In this document: in pieces, positions 11,101 to 21,400 of the stretch
Position numbering within the stretch: position 1 is the stretch's first letter
Layout: each line of letters opens with the position of its first letter
Assembly (NCBI GenBank): GCA_963971285.1
Contig: OZ020259.1
Coordinates: 4,588,001 to 4,652,000, forward strand
From: Astropecten irregularis
Lineage: Eukaryota > Echinodermata > Asteroidea > Paxillosida > Astropectinidae
DNA: 64,000 bases
Direction: 5' to 3'
Made by a program: the position numbers and the translations under genes
The notes under the pieces: generated by a model
What the model saw: only the letters and a program-made list of their open reading frames with translations
Database searches by the model: none
Told to the model about the DNA's origin: nothing

Positions 11101-12438
11101 TCCCGGTCGTACGCGTCCCGCGAAATAATACGATTAATTAAACAATACTCCAAGTGGTTCCCGGTCGTACGCTACCCGCGAAACCCAATGCCCCTTGTCA
11201 CCATAATCTTTGCCACCGATCCAGGGGTTAGGATTGCGATACTACACAAAATAATCAAAAGTCCCGGCATAATGGAGCCGTGGATAACATAATAAGTATA
11301 TTGCCGCCCTTCGGATATTACGCTCCCGACAATCAGTGTAAACAATAGGACCCCCGATAGAAGAATCTACCAAAATTCGGCTTGTCCACGAACCCGTATT
11401 ACATAATTAAACATCATGTAATTTCCGTTGAGTCTAAAAAATCGGGGATGAAAACCTTCTTGTATGATAAGCCTAAGGCATATGACGGCGTTCTGAATGA
11501 AATTCCACCAATGGCCCCAATTCGAGGGAGGGCGAAAAACTCCTGAAAACCTCACGAAGTGCTCTGACAAATGACTGAGGAAAAGTTGGAGGAAATTCCC
11601 TCCCGGCTCCACGTATACATGGCAACCGAGTATTGTGTAACTCCAGAATCGAGACCTAGCAGACTTCATTCAGGCGTGAGAGAACATAATTCACGGAGGT
11701 AGAAGGGGAGGTGGCGGGCTTAGAAATTTTCGGAGTAGTAAAAATAGAGAATACACGACCGTCTGGTCAAACTGCTCTGACAAGAGTGACGAACCACTCC
11801 TTGAAATCCGGAGATATGCACGGCCTTGTATCAATCAACAAGTGACCACATGGAGCGCAGGAAGGGAGAGGTTGTTCCGGACCCCGCATACCAAACACCG
11901 TCTTGGGGATAATAAATTATTTGAAGCCGTATACCGGCCTCAAATGAATTATTCTCCCATGCGACAAGACAGCTGGTAAAGAAAACAGGCATTGACAAGG
12001 TACCATCATTTTGTTTACGTATGGCCAGAGCAGTTTATTGCCAGATCAATCATTATATCAATTGCATAAGTTTCTCCGGTCGTATGGAACCGCGAAAAAC
12101 ACCTCCGTATGCACACACACAATAATGATCATGAAACTAATTGATTGGCATTGATGTAATTAATAACATTGCATTCCCGGTCGTACGCGACCCGCGAAAT
12201 GATAAATCTCAACGTCATGTTTCCGGTCGTAGGCTACCCGCGAAACATACAATAATCCATAACTGTACAAATGTATCTCCGGTCGTACGCGGCCCGCGAG
12301 ATGACAACAATTCAAGTGGTTCCCGGTCGTACGCGACCCGCGAAACTCATCAAAAACCATTTTACAAAATATTCCCGGTCGTACGCGTCCCGCGAAATAA
12401 TACGATTAATTAAACAATACTCCAAGTGGTTCCCGGTC
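8139..12438. repeat. 1272-bp satellite, 3.4 copies
   Basis: Monomers start at 8139, 9411, 10683 and 11955 (last truncated). Copies 1 and 2 appear identical; copy 3 differs at a few bases (for example 11410 and 11463). The near-identity means very recent amplification. The short frames inside repeat with the monomer and show no protein features. Confidence 0.95.
8260..8640. repeat. Seven spaced CCGGTCGTACGCGACCCGCG repeats within the satellite monomer
   Basis: Copies at about 8260, 8360, 8405, 8461, 8506, 8558 and 8616, with a weaker one near 8718. Each is 22-24 bp, separated by 21-78 bp of unique sequence. The core GGTCG-TACG-CGACC can form a hairpin. Repeated in each monomer. They could be protein-binding sites (inference). 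Confidence 0.8.
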
Positions 12439-12439
12439 G

Positions 12440-14665
12440 GTTCTGTCTGCCGCGGCCACCGCGTCTGATCTTGGAGACAAAAAACCAAACTATTACTTCC
12501 TCACTGAAAATACATTTTTGGGGGACTTGGCTTGGACCATTTTCTCTGGGACCTGCATTATTTTGTCTCTACCAAACTATTATTACCCCCGGGGGAAAAT
12601 ACGTCTTTTAGGGACTTGGCCGACCATTTTCTCTGGGACCTGCATTATTTTGTCTCTACCAAACTATTATTACCCCCGGGGGAAAATACGTCTTTTAATG
12701 ACTTGGCCGACTATTTTCTCTGGGACCTGCATTATTTGTCTCTACCAAACTATTATTACCCCCGCTGAAAATACGTTTTTTAAGGACTTGGCTTGGACCA
12801 TTTTCTCTGGGACCTGCATTATTTTGTCTCTACCAAACTATTATTACCCCCGGGGAAAATACGTCTTTTAGGGACTTGGCCGACCATTTTCTCTGGGACC
12901 TGCATTATTTTGTCTCTATCAAACTATTATTACCCCCAGGGGAAAATACGTCTTTTAGGGACTTGGCCGACCATTTTCTCTGGGACCTGCATTATTTTGT
13001 CTCTACCAAACTATTATTACCCCCGCTGAAAATACGTTTTTTAAGGACTTGGCCGACCATTTTCTCTGGGACCTGCATTATTTGTCTCTACCAAACTATT
13101 ATTACCCCCGGGGGAAAATACGTCTTTTAAGGACTTGGCCGACTATTTTCTCTGGGACCTGCATTATTTGTCTCTACCAAACTATTATTACCCCCGGGGG
13201 AAAATTCGTCTTTTAGGGACTTGGCCGACCATTTTCTCTGGGACCTGCATTATTTTGTCTCTACCAAACTATTATTACCCCCGGGGGAAAATACGTCTTT
13301 TAATGACTTGGCCGACTATTTTCTCTGGGACCTGCATTATTTGTCTCTACCAAACTATTATTACCCCCGGGGGAAAATACGTCTTTTAGGGACTTGGCCG
13401 ACCATTTTCTCTGGGACCTGCAGTATTTTGTCTCTACCAAACTATTATTACCCCCGGGGGAAAATACGTCTTTTAGGGACTTGGCCGACCATTTTCTCTG
13501 GGACCTGCATTATTATGTCTCTACCAAACTATTATTACCCCCGGGAGAAAATACGTCTCTTAGGGACTTGGCCGACCATTTTCTCTGGGACCTGCATTAT
13601 TTTGTCTCTACCAAACTATTATTACCCCCGGGGGAAAATACGTTTTTTAGGGACTTGGCCGACCATTTTCTCTGGGACCTGCATTATTTTGTCTCTACCA
13701 AACTATTATTACCCCCGCTGAAAATACGTTTTTTAAGGACTTGGCCGACTATTTTCTCCGGGACCTGCATTATTTGTCTCTACCAAACTATTATTACCCC
13801 CGGGGGAAAATACGTCTTTTAGGGACTTGGCCGACCATTTTCTCTGGGACCTGCATTATTTTGTCTCTACCAAACTATTATTACCCCCGGGGGAAAATAC
13901 GTTTTTTAGGGACTTGGCCGACCATTTTCTCTGGGACCTGCATTATTTGGTCTCTACCAAACTATTATTACCCCTGCTGAAAATACGTTTTTTAAGGACT
14001 TGGCCGACCATTTTCTCTGGGACCTGCATTATTTGTCTCTACCAAACTATTATTACCCCCGGGGGAAAATACGTTTTTTAAGGACTTGGCCGACTATTTT
14101 CTCTGGGACCTGCATTATTTGTCTCTACCAAACTATTATAACCCCCGGGGGAAAATACGTCTTTTAGGGACTTGGCCGACCATTTTCTCTGGGACCTGCA
14201 TTATTTTGTCTCTATCAAACTATTATTACCCCCGGGGGAAAATACGTCTTTTAGGGACTTGGCCGACTATTTTCTCTGGGGCCTGCATTATTTTGTCTCT
14301 ACCAAACTATTATTACCCCCAGGGAAAAATACGTCTTTTAGGGACTTGGCCGACCATTTTCTCTTGGACCTGCATTATTTTGTCTCTACCAAACTATTAT
14401 TACCCCCGGGGGAAAATACGTCTTTTAGGGACTTGGCCGACCATTTTCTCTGGGGCCTGCATTATTATGTCTCTACCAAACTATTATTACCCCCGGGAGA
14501 AAATACGTCTTTTAGGGACTTGGCCGACCATTTTCTCTGGGACCTGCATTATTTTGTCTCTACCAAACTATTATTACCCCGGGGGAAAATACGTTTTTTA
14601 GGGACTTGGCCGACCATTTTCTCTGGGACCTGCATTATTTTGTCTCTACCAAACTATTATTTCCC
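12440..14665. repeat. 87-bp minisatellite block 4, about 25 units
   Basis: Begins with a second copy of the left border sequence (12440-12533 matches 6170-6262), then 86-87 bp units. Some units lose one T (GCATTATTTGTCTC), shifting the frame. Confidence 0.9.
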
Positions 14666-14843
14666 TGGCTGAATACAGGATACAGTTTCGGCCAGCGGGA
14701 AATTTCATTGATGAACCGCGACAACCGCGTTCGCTAGTGCATAATTCATTAGTATCAACATAACAATAGCACTCGTCTTGAGGCTCTGCCTCATTAACTT
14801 GTCTCCGCATGGGTGATTTTTTGTGCAAAGGGCCGCGTTCCCC

Positions 14844-14864
14844 GTAGTCTTGGTCCAAGACTAC
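14844..14864. repeat. Micro-palindrome insertion, 21 bp, 7-bp TSD, different sequence
   Basis: Arms GTAGTCTTGG and complement around T, flanked by GTTCCCC (14837-14843, 14865-14871). Lies in the subterminal region of the Harbinger-type element. Confidence 0.7.
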
Positions 14865-14949
14865 GTTCCCCGCGGTCCTTGGCAACAAACCTAAACCGCG
14901 GTGGCCGCGTGCGGTCAGACCGCGGCGACCTTTTGGATGAGCTCCCTTA

Positions 14950-15242
14950 CAGGGTATGAAGATGGTTGGTAGAAATATACCGTTGAAATGTTTCCGCCTG
15001 AAATTGTGTATTTATCAAAAAATTAGTGAAACAATTTGACCGAAAATCTTTTTGATCTTTTAAAAGATCAAAATTAAAGAGAAAAGACTTGAGAAATACT
15101 GTGGCTGTTTTTCACTGTTTTCTCAAAAAGTGGGCACCGTATGGGACTGAAATTTTCACAGATGACTATTACTGTATCGTCCTTAATATTTTTGCCCATG
15201 AATCTGTTTTTCTTTGACAAAAACCAAAGTATGATATTACCT
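14950..15242. mobile_element. TTAA MITE (AGGTAGTATCATACTTTGG family), right part
   Basis: The right portion of the MITE split by the Harbinger-type insertion; the left portion is at about 5915-5971. Ends ...ATGATATTACCT before TTAA (15243-15246), about 50 bp before the gene A acceptor. Uninterrupted copy in the right unit at about 34479-34817. Confidence 0.75.
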
Positions 15243-15293
15243 TTAAGAACTAATTACCATGCTAACACCCAACACGGTTTGTTTCTCCCGCAG

Positions 15294-15346
15294 AGTACCA
15301 ACCAAGTACAGAGGGACTGCTTAAAGCTTACCGGTAACCTGTCAAC
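15294..15346 (+). other. Gene A 5' UTR part of first coding exon
   Basis: A pyrimidine-rich tract ending CTCCCGCAG precedes 15294, so the start-codon exon is spliced to an upstream noncoding exon that I cannot locate. The same acceptor is kept in gene B at 34866. Confidence 0.6.
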
Positions 15347-15412
15347 ATGATGCAACAACAACAACCTGTTTCACCTCAACAGGGTGGAGTTCTGGCCCAC
15401 CAGAATCAAATG
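15347..15412 (+). CDS. Gene A coding exon 1
   Basis: Encodes 22 residues, a Gln-rich cytoplasmic N terminus (MMQQQQPVSPQQ...). Ends in phase 0 at a GTGAGC donor. Gene B encodes the same peptide. Confidence 0.8.
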
Positions 15413-18400
15413 GTGAGCTAGTGATTTGACTGAATTTATAAATCTGTGAAGATTTCTGTTTCGTAATGTTACCAAAGTATACAGTGTAGTAGTAGGCGGA
15501 AATATTTTAATGGTATGTTTGTAGGCCTACCAACACCATCTTCATACCCTGTAAGTTAAACGTAAATCTGTGAACATTTCTGTTTTGGTTTCCTACCAAA
15601 GTATGATATTACCTTTAAATTGTGATCCTTGATATTGCACAGTGCATCTACACAGTCTCTTGCTTCTGTATATCCAATTACCGGATTTCCTGTTTCCCTG
15701 TGACACGTATTTCCTTTCACGTTTTGTAGAATAACTAAAAAATGAGTTGAGTGACCTTGCAAAGTGCATGATGTAAAATACCCAAGAACTGGCGTTTTGC
15801 CATTTTTTTGTGGAATTTTGCAACTTGAATCAAAGTCCAAAGTTATTTAAAGCTTAGAAACGAAATTGTAACTTGAAGCAATATAGCCATATGTACATAT
15901 ATTCTTGTCAATCGTGCAATGTGTATCTTTACTTGCATGCTTTTGTTCTGTTGTCGTTAAGCCTTTGCGAAAGATCCTGCGATAGGATCGAAATGTCAGG
16001 CCCTTTATAACTCCAAGTTGAGGGCAGTGTGGATGGCAGGCTGGGGGGGATAGATACATCCCAAAAAGTGTAAACTGTACACAATTTTAGTCAGTTATTT
16101 TGTCCATATTGCCAAGTAGAAATTCATGCTTAAATTCACATATTGGATATAAAAGAAACATTGTGTACTTGATCTAAATGCTTGATCTATTTAAAAATAA
16201 CATCGTAAAAATCATTCTGAAAGTGACGATCACATTGAAGAAGACGTACATACCATAAATCGCACACGTTGCACATGACTACACAGGTTAACCATTAACC
16301 TGATATTTGGGGTGGTTTTTTTTTTAATCAGTAACCGGATATGAAATTACCCGATTTTGCCCAGGACTATTACACAGTGGTCGATATAACAATTTTTGAC
16401 CGATTGTACAATTCATCTAATATGATATTGAAAATGCAGGTGCTTTGAGTTAAAGGGATGACCAGTACAGAACTGGTTTTTGCCACAAAACCGTTGCTGA
16501 CAGTGAAAGCACATTTTGTAATCCATCATATACCTTAACTGACACACCTGTAGAAGTTTGAGGTTAATCAGCCATCTGGGTCACGAGAAAATAGTGAAAA
16601 CCCGTGTACGGAGAACTGCACACATTTCAACGAATGAATAAAACACTTCGAATTCGAAGCGATTTATTCCAATCGGAAAATAGTTTCATTTATTTCTCAA
16701 CGAATATGGCATTTCAGACAAAAACATTTCATGGGATGTTTTCTCCTATCATCACCATTATACTGTGTAAGTTTTATGTGAATCTGTGACTATGAAGTGT
16801 ATTTTTGTCTTACCAATTCTGTACCCTCCCTTTAATGTAAAGGAGGGCCTTGCAGGATCTTTCTCTTGAGTGTCCTGCTATATACAGTTATCCGAGCGCA
16901 CGGTTTTGAATGGCGCCCTCTTTCGATTAAAACTAGAAACTTTGGTGTTGTTTATCAATCTAAATGCACTACAACTCCGGCTTGGTGCGTGGTGCACGAA
17001 TTTTTCCTGAAAGAAACACGGAGTTAGAAAAATTATTTGGCATGAACGACATGTCCCGGATTTCGATCCCTACAGGTTTTTTGGTCATGATTAGCTTTCC
17101 AGCTTCCCATATTTCAATTAAAGATGATTGGCAGTGTACAAAATAATATACTGATTCCACTGCAGTTTCTCGTTTTAATCAAAAGAGGGCGCCATTTAAA
17201 ACCGTGTGCTTGAATTACTGTATAGGATCGAAATGTCAGGCCCTTCATGCACACAGGTCATTAGTGTCATCGAGGAGCAGTTAATTACGGTACTTGTATT
17301 GATAACTGACAGGTGATTGCAGATCAGCCAGCCCCTTCAGTCGTGTCGGCCAAAGACAGAACTTGTAACTGGACAGGCATCAAGGTTACAGGCATCATGC
17401 AGATTATGTGCGGTTCAGCAATCATCATCCTGGGCATCGCCTCAGCGATTGTCAATCGATTCGCTTTCACCTACCGGCAGTTTGCCTCGCCGATCTGGTG
17501 TGGCCTCTTGGTAAGAAGATCATACATCGTGTCGATAAGGCCGAACATTTTTTGTTTGTTTTTGTTGCCCTCAGCGACCGACCGTAAAATGCAAAAACTT
17601 TGGGTCGGGATTTTTTATTTTTTTTTCTCCGAGTCTTAAAGTATAAAAACTCACCATTTTTGACAGAAAATGTAAGATTTAGCAGTAAAAAAACCGTGTC
17701 TCCTCTAAACTACACAAGACCTCTTGATTTATAAATACATCCTGTATTTATTCTAAAATGTTTGAAAGTCGGCCAAAAAAAAATTAAATAAATCAATTGA
17801 CCGACCTACCGACCCAAAATTTTAATTTTTCCACTTGAGGGCAACACAACAATTTTTTTTTTCAGCCTCATTCATAAATACTAAAACATTTCGAACCCGC
17901 TCAATGGGAGGGTTAATTTGACTAACCATTGTTAATCTCAAGAGGGCGCGCCATAACACCAGTTTGGGAAAAAGTGCGTCGATTTTTGTTGTCTTTGCTT
18001 TTGGGCACAAATATTTGTCGTAAGCGCGTTTTTCCCCACTTCAAATGTTTTCAACGGGAGACTTTTGGAGAGTCGTTTTTGAGTCAATAGCGCACGCACG
18101 CACAATACAACGCGCGCATGCTCACAATTGTGCAAGCATGGTTTGCGCGTGCGCTGTTGACTTAAGACCGACCCTCCAAAAGTCTCCCATTGTACAATTA
18201 TTTTCAAGTCTCCATTGATGATACCATTACAGGCCTCAGGAATGAGATTTCTCAGATTAAAGTCTGATTTCAGACTTTTGTGTTTTGGATTTCAGACTTT
18301 TTTCCTCACAGGCTGTGTATAGGAGATTCTAAATTTCATACTTGTTTATGCTCCCTGTCAGCTGTTTTCAGACATTTTTATCATTGGTCAGTCTCATCCC

Positions 18401-21400
18401 TGAGGCCTATACTCCTCTCCTGTTGTACTGGTCTGGATTGCATGCTGTACGTGTGTCTACATGCATAAAGGGAGTCAGGTTGGTGTAGTGGTTCTTTCCT
18501 CGTCTTTCACCTCTGGCGGACAGGGTTCAAGTCCGCCTCGGTCCACAAGTGGATTGGGTTTTCAGTCCCTACCTGACATACCTGATTCTGTGAGTTTGGC
18601 GTTTAGCGGAACTGCTGCGCTATTGCCATGCTGTTTGAATTGGCTTTTATAACCGTTGTCATTCTTCTTTTTGCGTAGTTCTTCTCGATAACTGGGATTT
18701 TGGGCGCATTGGCTAGTCTGAAGAGGAACCGCTGTGCTGTAAGTATATCTAGCAGATAACAAATTACCGGTATTCAAACTTAGATAAGGAGCATAGGTCG
18801 CAAGTGCGTTAGGCACTTGTCTCTCACCAATGTGGCCTGGGTTCGATCCCAGCTTGGGTCATATTTGAGTAGAGAGATGTGCGTTGGTTCTCTCCTATGC
18901 TACAAGGGTTTTTCTCCGGTTTTCCTCCCTCCACAAAAATCAAACACTTTCGATCTCAGGCTGTGCTATGTGGTCATATAATTATACATGTATGGGTTGA
19001 TGTGGCTGGCAGCCAAAGGGCGCCCATGAAAGCCGGCAACTCGATCACGTTGAAGTCGCATCCTTCACAATTCAGCACCCCAGCTGCCAGTAAGCAGTGG
19101 CGTCGCCCCCCCTTGAAAACCTCGTAACCCCCGATGGTGAAACCTCGTATGGTGAAAAACATATAATATATATTGTAGTGCCCCCCCCCAACAATTGCTA
19201 GTGCCCCTTTTGTGCCCCCCACAGACTCAACAGTCTGGTGACGCCACTGCCAGTAAGAATGGTTAGCCTCCCAAATTATTATTATTATTTTTAGTTTTAT
19301 TTCTTGACATGAGGAAATAACTTATGTTCTGCATTTTTGTTTAGACTAGAATCTCTGTCACATTTATAAGGAGATATATCTACTTTCTCTGAAGATGTTT
19401 CATGTTTGTTTGTTTGGTCAAGCTTTACTTGAACTGAACATACAATTGTCTCTGTTTATACTCTGACTTTCTCAGGTGGTTGCCTACATGGTCATGTCTA
19501 TCCTTGCCGCCATCGCATCTTTCTTCTTTGGTTATGCTACTGCTACTTTGACAGCCATCGCAGCCGTGTGCCAAAGCGAGTTTGGCAATGGCTGGAGCGA
19601 CCTGTGCCTCGGGGTGAGTAGAGAAGCAAAAAACCTCACTTTAACGGTGTTGCACATTCAGTGAGGGATCAACAGGGGGGGGGGGTTTAGGGGGGGATCC
19701 CTAAAAAATAAAAATAATCAAAATTCAAATGTCAAATTTAAAAAGCTTCCGACGAAAGGGGGGGGGACACACCCCCCTTCCACACCTTCGCGCCCTCGCA
19801 GTGCCTGGCTACAAAATTTCACTCCGGGTAAACCCCCCTTAGCAAAAAGCTAGATCCGCCCCTGACATTCCTGAACGACATCCAAATGTAAAATGAAACA
19901 AATATATCTTTCCATAAAGATCCTGCTTGGATCGAAACATATTTGGCCCTCGTAACTCCAATTTTTTTTTTTTTTTATACATTTCAAGTCATTTTTGGCT
20001 GATGAGCAGTTTACAGCAGTTTAATTATTACTTCGAGTGAAACAATTCTAAAACAAACTGGGGAGTGCTGTGGCCTCATCTGGCGTGTTGAACTCAAAGT
20101 CTTGTGGTAAATCTTCAGATTATGGGTTCGAATCCAGCCATGGCTTAGTGGTGCTTGAGTTCTTGGGCAAGACGCTTTGTCAAATATTGCTCCTCTTCAC
20201 CCAGGTGTAAATGGGTACCTGCGAAATGGTAACAGGGGAAAAGGAATTGTCTGCTTTATATAAATTAAATAAAATTCCTGAGACCATCTTCATGTTTGTT
20301 GTTCTTTTTTTTTTGGGCTGACACGTACAGGGCGGGAACATCTTGGTTGTGTACATCCTGCTGCTTGTTTTGTCCGTATTCGAGTTCATCGTTTCCATCG
20401 TTGGTGCAATCATGACATGTGGCATTGTGTGCTGCAACGGAGAAACTACCCGACCCGCGGTAAGTTATATATGCTGGGGCCGACAGAGGGCGCCCTTTGT
20501 CCTCTGAAATGGCTGATAATATTAATCTTTTCATGTCTCCTTGTCAAATCGCTGATTGGAGCCCTGGCCAAGATTTTTTAAGGCCCGATATTTGTATTTG
20601 ATTAATTGGTTGATTATTTGATTGGTTGATTGATGGATCGATGGTTGATTGATCGATGGTTGATTGATGGTTGATTGATTGATCGATGGTTGATTGATCG
20701 ATGGTTGATCTATCGATGGTTGATCTATCGATGGTTGATTGATTGATGGTTGGTTTGATTGATCAATAGTTGGTTGATCGATGGTTGATCGATGGTTGAT
20801 TGATCGATGGTTGATTGATCGATGGTTGATCTATTGATGGTTGATTGATTGATGGTTGATTGATTGATGGTTGATTGATTCGATGGTTGATTGATTTGGT
20901 TGGTTGATTGTTGATTGATTGATGGTTGATTGATAGTTGATTGATTGATTGATGGTTGATTGATCGATGGTTGGTTGATCGATGGTTGTTTGATCGATGG
21001 TTGGTTGCTGAATTATTTATTTCGCTCTTCTTATTTTCATGTATTTATTTATATTGATTGATTTGATTTATTCCTGTACATGTATCTGTTTGTAATATGC
21101 TTATCTATTTCTTGATATATTTTGGGTGGTTTCTATTTTAGGTATACCGAGACCAGGTGATTGTCAGCACTCAGCCCAGTGTGTACATTCATGGCCAGGT
21201 TCCACAGCAGCAGTATGGTAAGTTCTATAGGCTCGTCCTATCATGAGCTTCCAAGGCTTGGTTTGTGTGGTTAGTTGAACTGGCGGCCTGCATTGTGCCA
21301 GTGTCAATTGTGGCTCTTATCTGTTTTCAGCGCTTTAGTAAAGCCTACTTGTTCTAGATTGACCAGTTAATTTACTCATTTACTCAATGCCAGTGGGTTT

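Larger units (their letters stand above)
5972..14946. mobile_element. Giant Harbinger-type element, 8975 bp, packed with satellites
   Basis: Inverted ends GGGAGCTCATCCAAAAGGT (19 bp identical, similarity continuing about 55 bp with repeated CACCGCGGT motifs), flanked by TTA (5969-5971, 14947-14949). The right unit has the intact target (GTATAACTTACAGGG near 34513), so this is a clean single insertion into a TTAA MITE. TTA target and GGG ends fit PIF/Harbinger. No transposase or Myb-like protein is encoded, so it is nonautonomous. The interior is an 87-bp minisatellite in four blocks and a 1272-bp satellite. Confidence 0.85.

Noticed and set aside
12426-14672. Many 80-170 codon frames with LHYFVSTKLLLPP repeats
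   Set aside because: Same minisatellite in blocks with one-base indels; the frames change register from unit to unit.
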